DNA from: Heracleum sosnowskyi
Lineage: Eukaryota > Streptophyta > Magnoliopsida > Apiales > Apiaceae
NCBI GenBank assembly: GCA_030848705.1
Contig: CM061243.1
Location: 118,196,674 to 118,260,673 of the forward strand
Length of the DNA stretch: 64,000 nucleotides
Reading direction: 5' to 3'
Part shown: positions 39,301-49,919 of the stretch, piece by piece
Numbering within the stretch: position 1 is the stretch's first letter
Layout: the number at the start of each line of letters is the position of its first letter
Translations under genes and position numbers: made by a program
Notes under the pieces: model-generated
What the model was told of the DNA's origin: nothing
What the model saw: the letters and a program-made list of their open reading frames with translations, nothing else
Databases searched by the model: none

Positions 39301-39715
39301 AACTCTCTTCATTTGACACTCTTGCAGTCAGACACACTGTTTTTCCATCAGAGTTTGTTACCAAACTTGCTTCATAAATGTTGTTGTGCCTGTGTCCAAC
39401 TAGAACAACTTTTCCAATAGATTTACTGATAACTTCACAGTATTCAGTATGAAAATCTACATGGTTTCCTCTATCACAGATTTGACTCACAGATAGCAGA
39501 TTATGCTTGAGTCCTGAGACTAGAGCTACATTAGATATGATGACACTTCCAAGATTTATATTGCCATATCCCAGAGTAAGTCCTATGTTGCCATCTCCAT
39601 AGGATACTTTTGGGCCAGCTTTCTCCTCAAAATCTGATAGCAGGGCTTTATTTCCAGTCATGTGTCCTGAGCATCCACTGTCCAAGATAAGGGTGCTCTC
39701 TTTTATGCCCTGCAA
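36377..39715 (-). CDS. Pol polyprotein of the first Sirevirus-like element
   Basis: 1,112-codon open frame on the minus strand. In order: protease (ILDSGCSGHMTG near the start), GAG-pre-integrase (WHKKLSHLN), integrase with zinc CDSCQKAK and catalytic Asp/Asp/Glu in HVDLFGP, RSDNGTEF and QQNGVVERKNR, RT with YVDDIIFGS, and RNase H with SDADFAGC, AEVEYIAAG and YCDNQSA, ending ADIFTKPLSEAT. All catalytic motifs are intact. One oddity is ALFARLEAIR where relatives have APVARLEAIR. Pol begins in a different frame from the gag end, right after a TGTGATTGCAGGG site, so it needs a frameshift or splice. The first codon listed is not a true start. Confidence 0.93.
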   Translation of the reverse strand: MQGIKESTLILDSGCSGHMTGNKALLSDFEEKAGPKVSYGDGNIGLTLGYGNINLGSVIISNVALVSGLKHNLLSVSQICDRGNHVDFHTEYCEVISKSIGKVVLVGHRHNNIYEASLVTNSDGKTVCLTARVSNEESWNWHKKLSHLNLNNINELIRKNLVRGLPKSILSLDGLCDSCQKAKQRKSSFKSKSESSVVEPYHLLHVDLFGPVNVISMGRKKYALVIVDEYTRYTWVYFLSKKDEIAQTLMDHVNLLDKGSQHKVKIIRSDNGTEFRNSIMEAFCKERGVKQEFSAPGTPQQNGVVERKNRTLIEAARTMLDEAKLPTYFWAEAVQTACFTQNATLINKHGKTPYEMVKNKKSNLKYFHIFGCKCFVLKTHPEQLTKFELKADEGIFVGYPVSTKAFRVYNLRTKVIMESIHVSFDDKKITGLDDIDEYDQLRFENEGLFSDNVNYDEAVPTNSGEAVLTNSDEAYSEPLLVNTGETGNSQIEQNREPVEGEREEAQQDTASESVEETDSNSDSLNSEPSNSGRASDAAESQHMNQESIDQGGGSNNDARNHFPTARKWTQAHTPDLIIGDPDASVRTRSATTNECLYHAFLSQTEPKKVEEALQDANWITAMQEELNEFERNEVWTLVPRPKNRSIIGTKWVFRNKTDSEGVITRNKARLVAKGYSQQEGIDYDETFALFARLEAIRIFLAYAAHKKFKVFQMDMKSAFLNGKLEEEVFVEQPPGFVDSKHPDYVYRLDKALYGLKQAPRAWYETLAQFLLESGFTRGTIDKTLFYFNTGDDLLLVQIYVDDIIFGSTNDKLCKKFAKLMQSRYQMSMMGELSYFLGLQVKQTDDGIFINQAKYTRNLLKKFGMLDSSSATTPMATATKLDKDTGATVDMTTYRGMIGSLLYLTASRPDIMYATCLCARFQADPREPHLTAVKRIFKYLKGTITLGLWYPRESEFKLIGYSDADFAGCKIDRKSTSGSCQFLGDRLVSWYSKKQKSISTSTAEVEYIAAGSCCAQILWMKNQLLDYGLRYSKIPIYCDNQSAIAMTGNPVQHSMTKHISIRYHFIREHVEEGDIELHFVSTDQQLADIFTKPLSEATFTRLVNELGMISGFD

Positions 39716-42054
39716 TCACAACCAATTTCACAGAGTTAGTTTTAAGGACCCAGACTTGCTTGGATCCTTTGTCTTTCTTAACAGTGTTAGCTTTTGCAGC
39801 GGAATCACTATCAACAGAGTTTAAACTAACATTGTCAGACTTTATACTTGCAGAGTTTGCCCTAACCCACTTCAAGTTGGGTTTTGGCTCATAATAGTTG
39901 TGATAAATAGCATGATAACTTTTACAAGTATAAATAGAATGCCAAGTGCTCCCACAATGTGTGCATAAAGTCTGTGGTTTAACCCTTACATAATCATTCT
40001 TTACTCCTGATTTAGAAGGTAAAGAATTAATATCTTTGTTCTTATTGCAAAATCTAGCAAGATGGTTAGAACTACCACAGTTATAACATGTTTTCCTTGG
40101 AGCAGCAGCAGTAGGCAAATGATTATTTCTTTTATTTATGCCTATCTTTCCATTCCTATTCTTCTTGGACCCTTTTGGTTTCATGGCAGACTTTACCTCT
40201 TTTAGCTTATGATTGAACTGTTTTTCTGTCATTAAACCAACATTAACCTGTTTTTCACAGAATTTTATTGGTTTTCTAACAGCTTCTATTTCCATTAGAT
40301 TTTCTGTTATAGTATTTTTCCTGTCTTTCACAGGTTTCATCTGATTCCATATCAGCTTCTCTTACTACAACAGATTTTAACTTAGTGGACTCTGGAACAA
40401 ATTTCACAGGTTTAAGTTGTGGTTTAACCTTAACCTTGTCTTTAAACCTAAGTTCATCATTCTCACAATAACCTAAACCTACAGAATCTGTCTGGAACAC
40501 TTGATGAGTGTCTCTTCCAGAGTCTGTCCAAGTCTTGATTATTTTTCTTTCTTTTTCTAGATCAGATTCTAGTTGCCTATATCTTTTGAGCAACTCCTGT
40601 TCCACATAAACAGCATCATCTCTTTCTTTTTGAATCTGCTTCATATTTTCAAGTTCTCCTTCAAGAAACTTGTTTCTATCTTTAAGACTAAGATTCTCAG
40701 ATTTAATTCTCTCATTCTCTAAAGTCTGATCCCTATAACTAACATGTACGCTTTTCAGATATACTCTTAATTCAGATATATTATCAGTATCATAAGCATA
40801 AGTAGTTAGGGGTACCTTATTTTCAGATGATTCAGTCTCATCTTTGACAGTTGCCATAAGAGCATAATTTACTCCATCATCAGAGTCTGAAGTATCTGCC
40901 CAGTCTTTGCCTTTAGAGATGAGTGCTTTCTCAGATTTGCCTTTCTTGCACTCTGGAGCATAGTGACCCATCTCCTTACACTTGTAGCACTGGATTTCAG
41001 ATTTATCCTTCTTGCCAGACTTGGTCTCCCTTCCATCAGACTTTCTAAAACCTTTCCTTTCAGAGTTTGAATCTTTCCTTGAGAATCTCTTTTCTTTCTT
41101 AAAGTTCTTGAATCCCATCTTCTTGAAGGTCTTCACCATCAATGCAGCCATTTGCATCATCTGTTCTTCATCATCCTCAGAGTCAGAAGCTTCATCAGAG
41201 TTTGAGTCATTATCAGAGTTTGATGACTCACTTTCAGATTTAGTGACTAAAGCCTTTCCCTTGGCTTTCTTCCTTGATGATTCCTTCTTGATGGGCTTCT
41301 CCTCAACTTTGAGAGCAACAGATTTTGTCTTCTTGCTTGATCTTCTGTTTCTTTGTTCTATTTCCAATTCATGAGTTTTCAGTAACCCATAAATCTCATC
41401 AAGTTCAGTTTCAGCAAGTTCGTAATTATCTCTTATAGTTGTTGTCTTCAAATCCCATCTTTCAGGTAAAGATAAGAGAAATTTGAGATTTGATTCTTCA
41501 AGATCATATTCTTTATCAACTAGAGATAAATCATTCAGCAGTTTACAGAATCTGTCGTATGTCTCAGTCAAGGTTTCATTGGCTCTTGAATCAAAGTGCT
41601 CATACTCCTGAGTGAGTATTGTTTTCCTGTTCTTCTTTATAGCAGTGGTTCCTTGACACCTGACTTCCAAAGCATCCCAGATTTCTTTTGCAGTTTTGCA
41701 ACCAATTACTCTGTTAGACATAACATTATCTAAAGCACTGTGGAGAAGATGTCTAACCTTTGCATCTTTTGCAATTGATGAGATGTCCTCAGGAGTCATA
41801 TCTTTCTTTTCCTTTGGAACAGTCTTTTGTTCTTGACCATCAACAACAGGAGACAATTTAGTCGGCATATGAGGACCATCATATATTCTGTCAAGGTATT
41901 CTGGATCTGTAGCCTCCAGAAACATGGTCATCTTCACCTTCCAAATTGGATACTCCACTGACCTGAGAATTGGAACCCTGATTGTTTCATATCGACTCAC
42001 AGAATTAGGTTTAACCTGTTCAACCTTGGGAGGAGCTTGATTTTCTTCAGACAT
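39648..42054 (-). pseudogene. gag of the first Sirevirus-like element, frameshifted
   Basis: Begins ATG at 42054 (MSEENQAPPKVEQ). Its first frame runs 592 codons to a stop at 40276. It contains the gag core (SVEYPIWKVKMTMFLEA, WDALEVRCQG), a serine/acidic stretch and a first knuckle CYKCKEMGHYAPEC. A second frame, 40340-39648, offset by one base, carries KKNRNGK and two further knuckles (CYNCGSSNHLARFC and CTHCGSTWHSIYTC) and ends WVLKTNS before pol. The equivalent parts lie together in gag of the second element, so a one-base change near 40300 has probably split this gag. A programmed shift is the alternative. The knuckle count and acidic linker fit Sireviruses. Confidence 0.8.
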
Positions 42055-42117
42055 GATTATTACTGTGTTTGAATCGTAAAACTGTATATATTAAACAGCC
42101 TTGGCTCTGATAGCAAT

Positions 42118-42638
42118 TGTTAGGCCGAATACACAATATAATCAAGTATGTATGAGAATAACAATCAAGAACACTGTTTATAAATCAACAAAACTGAATT
42201 ATATTAAATAATTCTCTCTTAGTGATGTTAAAGAATCACAAAGAGCTACTAGGTTATAAGAATAATATTTTCAATAATCGCATCCCTTCTAGGGATAACC
42301 TATCTGTGTTTATATAATACACAGCTACATACAATCCATCTCTAATTGATATTCCTATAAGTTAGCTATACAATTCATATCAATTAAGGATTGCTTCAGT
42401 CTTCTATTCCGTCTCCTTAGCTGTATCAATATATTCTGCTTCTTTCCATCTTCAGAATATATTGCTTCTAGAATCTTCATGACATGCACCGACAGCTAAA
42501 TCGACTTTCACCCTGTCAGACTTTAAAAAACTCTGACCGGCTTCCATGTAAACTCTGATAAGTACTTCAGACTAAACTCTGAACAGTACCTGTTACTTAA
42601 ACACTGATTTAAACAAACATCAGCAATTATATCTAACA
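42118..42638 (-). repeat. 5' LTR of the first Sirevirus-like element
   Basis: 521 bp, same boundaries as 30563-31083. The primer-binding site lies immediately to its left on the plus strand. Confidence 0.97.
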
Positions 42639-43017
42639 GAAATATCACTTAATATACCATGATTGAACTTTGAAGTTTCATGTATTACTCGATGTGATAA
42701 CGAGATTGAAATAATTATGCATATGCAAAACAATCCTAATCAAATGCTAGATAATTTTATTGATCATGGTCTTATTATAAAGTACTTAAACATGTTGTTA
42801 ATGCTTGAAATTCTTATTCATACATCAATTCCTGAAGAATTGGTAAAATCATGCGAGAAGTGTGATGGACCTATTGGTCCAAAAGATGTTGTACCAAGCC
42901 TTTGTAAAATACCCCAGAAGAGGTGTTATCTTAAGGGATTATTGTATCACAAAAACGGAAATTAGTTAGATTTGTCCAAGGACTAGCAATTATTTCGTTG
43001 AAAATGTCGTGAAAACG

Positions 43018-43740
43018 GTATCACCTCCTGAAGAGGTTAAAGTCCCTGAAGTGACTATAACAAATACCCTAAAAGTGGTATTACCTCCTGAAGAGGTTAA
43101 AGTCCCTAAAGTGACTATATTAAATACCATAGATGTGGTATTGACTCTTGAAGATATCCAAGGCCCCAAAAGTGGCTAGAACAGATAACCTATAAGTGGC
43201 ATTACCTCGTGAAGAGGTTCGAGCCCCTGAAGTGACTCTGGATTACCTCTAGAAGAGGATGTTGCCTTTGAAGTGGCATGTGTTTCCACAAAAGCAAAGT
43301 AATATTACCTCCAAAAAAGGATATTTGTGCCTAGAAGTTGCATATATTTTCATTTGAAGCAAATTGGGATTACCTCTATAAGAGGATGTTGCCCCTGAAG
43401 AGACACATGCTTCCATTTTATACAAATTGGAATTATCTCTAGAAGGGGATGTTGCCCCTAAAGTGGCACATGCTTCCATTTGATACAAATTGGGATTACC
43501 TTTATAAATGAACGTTGCCCCTGAAGTGGCACATGCTTCCATTTGAAGTAAATTAGGATCACCTCTAGAAGAGGATGTTGCCCTTGAAGTGCTTATGCTT
43601 CCATAGAAGCGAAGTGAGATTACCTCTGAAAGAGGATATTTGTACCTATGAGTGACACATGCTTACATTGAAGGAATGATATATATAATCTCCGGAAGAG
43701 GATATTTGCCCCAGAAGTGACACATGTTTTATAGAAGTAA
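43018..43740 (+). repeat. Degenerate tandem array in the copia spacer
   Basis: Four units of about 58-60 bp built on ATTACCTCCTGAAGAGGTTA (43018-43230) pass into about eight units of 60-70 bp built on ATTACCTCTAGAAGAGGATG (43233-43740). The first set would encode repeats like PPEEVKVPEVT. Confidence 0.8.
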
Positions 43741-44039
43741 AGGTACCTAAAAGTTATGAGATCTAAATAAGTTATGTACATAACGGAAAGTTATTGGATC
43801 ATGGGAGTACTAAGGTTGTTGAAGTATATGTTTTTTCTGTGGCATGTGATATTATTGAAAACTCCGATCATGAACCATAAAGTGTGATTGAATGTCGACA
43901 AATAGATTATTGGCCAAATAAAAAGTTGCAATCTAGAAAGAATTGCACTCCTTGCGCAAGAGAAATGTATTTGGACCTGCAGTCCAAACACCAGCTGGTG
44001 TGGTTCATATTAGATGGGTATTTATAGGAAAATAAAATT

Positions 44040-44147
44040 GTGAGATATAAGGCATGGCTGGTAGCCTATGTATTCTCCCAAATGCATAAATTTGTGAGAT
44101 ATAAGGCCTGGTTGGTAGCCCAAGGATTATCTCAAATACATGGATCG
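44040..44147 (+). repeat. 54-bp direct duplication inside RT
   Basis: GTGAGATATAAGGC starts at 44040 and again at 44094, each followed by similar text, so 18 codons (VRYKAWLVA...) occur twice in frame. Confidence 0.8.
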
Positions 44148-45079
44148 AATTTCCATGAAATGTACTCTCCTATAAAGGACGGAGTTAGTTTTGATTATTC
44201 TGATAGTTATATTAGGAAACACGTCTTATGGACATTGAAGTAGCATACCCTTATTGATCACTTAATAGTGAAATTTACATATATAAATCCCTGAAGGATT
44301 AGAGTTTTAGATGAGACCAAGTCACATGGTTTATATTTAGTTATATCATAACGATCATTTATGTCTTAAAGTTGTCTGATCGTATGTGGCTTAGTGAATG
44401 TTTATTAGATAATGAATACATTAATAATCAAGTGCATCCATGTATGTTTATTAAATGATCACAAACTGGATTTTGTATAATGTGGATGATTTTAAATGTC
44501 ATTGTTGAAAATATTACTTATCTACTAATTACTTGAAAATTGAGTTTGAGATGAAAGATCTTGCGAAGATAAGATTTTGTGTAGGTAACAGGTGAATATC
44601 TCACAAACAACAGACAACCTGCTATTGTATTTGTTGGGAACCTATTGGTAAGATGCAGACAACTTAAAATACAGGTGTTGATTAAGATATTTTTGCGGGA
44701 CAACAAAACTTGGGCTATTCATACCAAAGAACTTGCCGCAACTGAATGGATATATGGATGAGACCAGGTATATGCTAGATCCTTATTTTGGATGATATTA
44801 AACGAGTTATGTATACACATATTATGGAACTGTTATTTCTTGGAAGTTCATAACAAAGACGACGACAAATTCAACGTTTGAGAAACTACAAATTGTATTG
44901 GACAAAGAAGACTGAGAAACTTTATACATCAAGATGTTAAAGTTTGAGACATTTTATTCAGGGGGAGACTATACTCTTTTTCCTTCATCAAGGTTTTTAT
45001 CCTACTGGGTTTTTTCTTGCAATGTTTTAACGAGGCAGTTACTCTCTGCAATAACTCAAATTTGACAATCAAGGGGGAG

Positions 45080-46506
45080 TGTTATAATATGAATACTATA
45101 AAGTGATTGTCAAATCTTATTCAAGAAGGCTCCCAAAACTTACTCAAGAAGATTCTCAAAGCTTACTCAGGAAGATTCGAAAAGCTTAGCCATGAGAACT
45201 TGCACAACTTATCTTAGAAGACTTGTAATACTTACTTAAGAAGAATTGAATAGCTTCCTCAGTAAGGGCTCATTTGTTTGCTCATGAATGATCCATGAAC
45301 GAATTGAGCTGACCGATTCTTACTGTTTGGCTCTTGTCATAAGTTGCCTGAATGAATCATAAACTACTGAATCACTCAGTTTCAAAATGCTAGCCGAATG
45401 ATTCATGACTTCATCTGAATACCCACGTGATCCTTTCATTTTATCATTTTCAGTTGTTTCTTGATGGTGTCGTGCTATTTTTTTGCTTTGAAACAAACTA
45501 CCATAAAAAACTCACTATACTCGTATGTACTATACATAAAAGACTCTTATTTTTTTTGAGTTATAATATTTTATTTGTGAATATTATTATCGAATTAGTT
45601 TCTTATTTTTTTAAGTCATAAATTAAATAAAAATACATAGTATTTTATACTTTATATCATGAATATATTATTATGATTTGTAATTTATAATGTTCAAATA
45701 TAAAATTTTAATTATGTGCGACAAGCTGTATTGTAAAAAAATGGAAATCGGAGTTAATCGATGAGAGCAAATATATATTTCAAATAAACATATAAAATTA
45801 TCATATATTTATACAAATATATTAAAAATATTGATTAATTGTAATAAATAAAATTTCAAGATCTAAATTTTGATTGGAGATCAATTTGAGAGTAAAAATT
45901 AAGAGAATTTATAATTTAGCCATCTAAAATAATAATTGTGAATACAAAAAATAATGTTTTTGCTTATTTTTTAATCAAGTTTCTACATTTTTAATTTTAA
46001 CTAATTTTAAATTAATTTTTTGCTAATCAGTCCGATTTTTGATCGATTAATCCGATTTTGACTGTTTTAGCTAATTTTAGACCATTTTTTCGAAAAATGA
46101 TTTTTGACCAATTTTCGCTTAATCAGCACGGGCCCGCCGTCTAGCGATTAATCCCATTAATCACCGAATTTTGGAACACCAGTAACAAATAGGTAAAATT
46201 AAAAAAATATAAAATATCATTCAAATATTATAAAAACTTATTTACCAAATAAAATTATTCATTCAGAATTCAGATTCTTGACCATTCAGATATATTAATC
46301 ATTCATATATAAATTATTCAGATATGCCAAATGACCCATAAGACTTGTCACCTAACTACTATAAATAGGCATTCAACTAATGAAATCAATATAACTTTCT
46401 CTTCGCATCTCCCGTTCTCTTATACTTCCTCTCTACTTTACTATTCTCTCTACTTTAATATTCTCATACATGTATCTTTCTCAGTCGATAATTATCAAGA
46501 TTTACA
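45080..46506 (+). repeat. 3' LTR of the old copia element, carrying a MITE
   Basis: Starts TGTTATAATATGAATAC after the purine tract and ends GATTTACA. It is about 350 bp without the 1,073-bp MITE and its 3-bp duplication. Confidence 0.85.
45266..46338. mobile_element. PIF/Harbinger-like MITE
   Basis: 1,073 bp flanked by TAA (45263-45265 and 46339-46341). Ends are GGGCTCATTTG and, from the other side, TGGGTCATTTG. The 5' LTR partner shows the empty site CAGTAAGACTTG with a single TAA, so the duplication is direct evidence of insertion. TAA target and G-rich ends are typical of PIF/Harbinger. No transposase coding. Confidence 0.8.
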
Positions 46507-46632
46507 AAAAATCAGTAAAAATATCAACTATTTTTGTAATTATTTACGATCATCTTACCGACTATAAATATGTATTTTGCAAACCTACTAATCATATTAC
46601 ATCAGCTGCCTTCTCCTCTTTCCCCCCTATTA

Positions 46633-49600
46633 TGACGCCCTCCAAACCTGGGGTACATATTTGGGGAGTCACCCGACCAACGGAACACAATTTAAACCTG
46701 AATATAACACATGCATAATATATAATGACATAAAATACCCCTTATCCAAGACCGCATCCAGATTATGGCAGGAAACAAGCTTCTAAGTCATAATTATTAC
46801 AAACCAGTTTTCAGAGTTATTACACACTTAATATACAAAGCTAGACATCTAGTCTAACTTCCAAGTAAAACAACTACCCGTCCAATAACAATCACTCGGG
46901 GTGGTCTCCTAGCATCGGGAGAACTGTCACTAGCGCTGTGTCTGCTCATTCTCTCGCTTCACTGGAATAGGGTTAGAAACAAAACAAGTATGAGCCACAT
47001 GTGCTCAGCAAGCATGATATATATCAATCAAAGTTCCATAATGAAAGGAAAGAATTCAATTATCCGAATCAACAATACACAAGTCAAACATATGCTTTTA
47101 ACAATCTTTAATGAAGAAAGAGGAATTAGAATTGGACTTCTACATTTTTCAAATACAAAGGTTGTGTTGCTGATCAGTCACGCAACAACCCCGGACTTGC
47201 TGATAGCAAAGTCCTCTACTGGATCCTAGGCCAATCTGGGCCTTAAATTATTCCGACCATAAATATGGCCCGACCATTACTGGTCCTATTTAAAAACATG
47301 CCAATTCTATCATAGAGGATAAGCAATAACATGCTTAACAAAATAAATGCACAATGTCAAGATATTGAAAAAGAGCTTCAACTGCTCAATATCAAATAAA
47401 GTTTGAGAAATAATAGCGGAATGGTTTCAACGGTACTATGTACTCGTTCAAGAAGTTAATCAATGGTTGTAGTCAACAATCAACGGTGGTAGTCAATAAT
47501 CAATGGTTGTAATCAATAATCAACGGTGGTAGTCAATAATCAATGGTCGTATTCAATATGAAATGAATTGAAGGTGAAGGTTTCCGATAACCAACATGAT
47601 TGTGGATTAATCAAGGAATTAGGAATATTCAAGGAAATGGAATCAGTTATTCAAATACGGGGTGAAGATTTGATAATCTGATTTGTTCTGGGAATAACAA
47701 TCATTTAAGTATTGAAAACAATAACAATTTATCACAAGTAAAGGCACAGATACTTGCCTGGTCTACGTTGCTGACGGGATTCTATCTCGTTCACTCTACT
47801 TTCCCTTGCTCCGGGAACTCGATTCTATAATAAACAACTTATAACTATAAGTTTAACTATCCTCATTCTATCCTCGACACACAATCATAATCATTATCAC
47901 ATTTAAACAAGTAACCGGGTATTTATCGGACGCCCGGTCTAATTTTACGGTAAATAAAACTCAGACATTAGCCCTCGTACGGGCATTTACGGACTATTAA
48001 CTCACATTAATCGACTCATATAAACCATATAGCACTTATAAATATTTTTAAAACAATATTTGAGGCTTATTTGAATTTAAATAAGTCACAAATAATTTTT
48101 AAATCAAAAATCGGATTTTTAATCCCAATATAAGTATTTAAAAGCAATTAAATCAATTAATAAAAATTAATTGACACTATTTAAACACTCCAACTATTTT
48201 TAAATAATTAAATCAAGCTAAAAAATAATTAAACTTAATTTAAATTAATTAAATCTAATTAATTATTAATTATTAAGAATTAACTGAATAAAAGAATTAA
48301 TCAATTAATTAAATTAATTAATTAAAAATAATTAAAATAATTAAATTTAATCAGTTTTCGAATTTAAATAATTAAATATAATTTTCCAGAATTTTCTGAA
48401 TTTAAAAATGTATTTTTAAAATAAAAATATGATTTTTATAAATAATTAAACTATTTTCGAATTAAATTTAAAAATAAATTCAAAAACAGTTTTCTGAAAA
48501 TGAATTACGGTTTTGAAGATTGAAACCGGGTCAGGAAAACGGGTTAACGGGTCGGGAAGAACACAAACGGGTCGGGAAGAACAACCCGGAAAAATCCCAG
48601 AATCCAGTGACAATTCCAGATTCCGGCGAGCCAAAAACTTAACAGAAATTGGGGCTTTTTGTACCAAAACAATCCTCAACAACACAGCAATCTATTCTAA
48701 TAAAAAAACAAACCAAAACAAAGCCGGAATCTCAATCTCGATCAAATTCCGGCGACCTTGAACAAATTTTCCAATCTACCAAAATCGTACATGAAACTCT
48801 ATGTTCTTTGTGTTAAAATGAAGCTAAGAAAACATACAACAAAAGCCCTCTATCAAAAACAATGTCAGATCATTCATATGAACGAACTATTAAAAAGAAA
48901 AATCGGGCAAAACCCTAGAAATCGAATTCTTAAAAATTGAACATAAACATGAAATTAAAGCATGAATTCCTACTAATTAGAACCCTAGGAACATGTTGGA
49001 AGCAATCAATTGAACAGAGAATCAACAGAATGAAAATCCCTAATTTTAATTCGAAATTTGAAAAATTCATATAAAATCGAAAAATTACCAGATGATGATG
49101 AGGTTGGAAGATTCTGAAACTAGAGCTCAAGATCTTTGATTTGAGTACTTGAACTTTGGATTTGGATTTCAATAACACCTTCGAATTTGATTTTGATTTT
49201 TAAGAACACGAAGAACACGGTTCGGGAATTTTATATTTTTGTATATTTTTAATACGGATTATATGAAGTATAATGTACGATTCTCCTTTTTATACTTAGT
49301 GAAAAATAATACCCTAAACGACATTTTTGGATCGATATTGATCCACTGGTTCGCTTTAAAACCCTAATAATGTAAAATACACGTTTTACGAGGTGATAGA
49401 TATCCAAAAAGACTGATAGTTATCCAAATCAATACATATCATTTATATAACTAATGCTCAAGAATACTGGGGCTATAACAGATGTATTTATTGATACGGA
49501 TGATATATCAATTACCCTAGAAAAATTAGGGTTAGGGTTTAGAATAATTTTTTCTTCCTTTGAATAAAACAAATACTATTGATCATATCGGATAATAATG

Positions 49601-49880
49601 GATATAATAATCCGAAAAAATTCTCCGATAATGATTCGAACACGAATGATGAAGGAATAATAATGATGAACAAAATTTCAACAGGGCCCTTGAATTATCA
49701 AAACGGGGCTCAAAATTGAAGATATTTTCAAATGACAAAATATTTGAACGGGGCTTTCGACACACCAACTTACACATAAACACTTAAAAATCCTTATCAT
49801 TATAACTCAAAATACTTCATAATAAGTATTCTACACATATAATACAATTTATATTATTAATAAAGTTCACGGATCTTACA
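46633..49880 (-). repeat. 3' LTR of the gypsy element
   Basis: On the minus strand it starts TGTAAGATCCGTGAAC at 49880, right after the purine tract AAGGGGGGAAGGA, and ends GGAGGGCGTCA at 46633. The 5' partner is outside or lost, so the ends rest on the purine tract and TG...CA only. It holds a 20-bp tandem repeat and no gene. Confidence 0.75.
47458..47557. repeat. 20-bp tandem repeat, five copies
   Basis: Units such as AATCAACGGTGGTAGTCAAT, alternating between two variants (CAATGGTTG and CAACGGTGG), inside the gypsy LTR. Confidence 0.9.
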
Positions 49881-49919
49881 TCCTTCCCCCCTTAATAGGA
49901 TTCTGTCCTCAGAATCAGA

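Larger units (their letters stand above)
30563..42638 (-). mobile_element. Sirevirus-like Ty1/copia element with a third ORF
   Basis: 12,076 bp on the minus strand with perfect GAAAT target duplications (30558-30562 and 42639-42643). Its 521-bp LTRs begin TGTTAG and end AACA. A PBS near tRNA-iMet (complement of GCTCTGATAGCA, 42104-42115) lies inside the 5' LTR, and a purine tract (complement of ATCTCCCCCAAC, 31084-31095) inside the 3' LTR. Order is gag, pol, a 1.46-kb spacer, then a 1,227-codon ORF in the env position. LTR divergence is 3 in 521. At the often-used grass rate of 1.3e-8 per site per year this is about 0.2 million years; the rate may not apply here. Confidence 0.95.
42644..45079 (+). 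pseudogene. Decayed pol of the old copia element
   Basis: Fragments on the plus strand in copia order. 42830-42900 has the integrase-RT spacer (CEKCDGPIGPKDVVP, like the usual RGRPIGSKD text). It is followed by a degenerate repeat array. RT start is at 44040-44200 (RYKAWLVAQGLSQ, NFHEMYSP), then FEMKDLGKIRF-CVG near 44535-44585 and RNase H-like scraps to about 44900. The frame is broken many times. The piece before the spacer (gag, protease, integrase) is missing or beyond recognition. Confidence 0.7.

Noticed and set aside
42663..42965. 100-codon plus-strand open frame as a stand-alone gene
   Set aside because: Its CEKCDGPIGPKD text is the copia integrase-RT spacer, so it is part of the decayed old copia pol.
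43018..43740. CRISPR-like array
   Set aside because: Units are degenerate and contiguous without unique spacers, in a plant retrotransposon.
48446..49178. Several 60-82 codon frames in the gypsy LTR
   Set aside because: Short, overlapping on both strands and inside an LTR; no protein family recognised.
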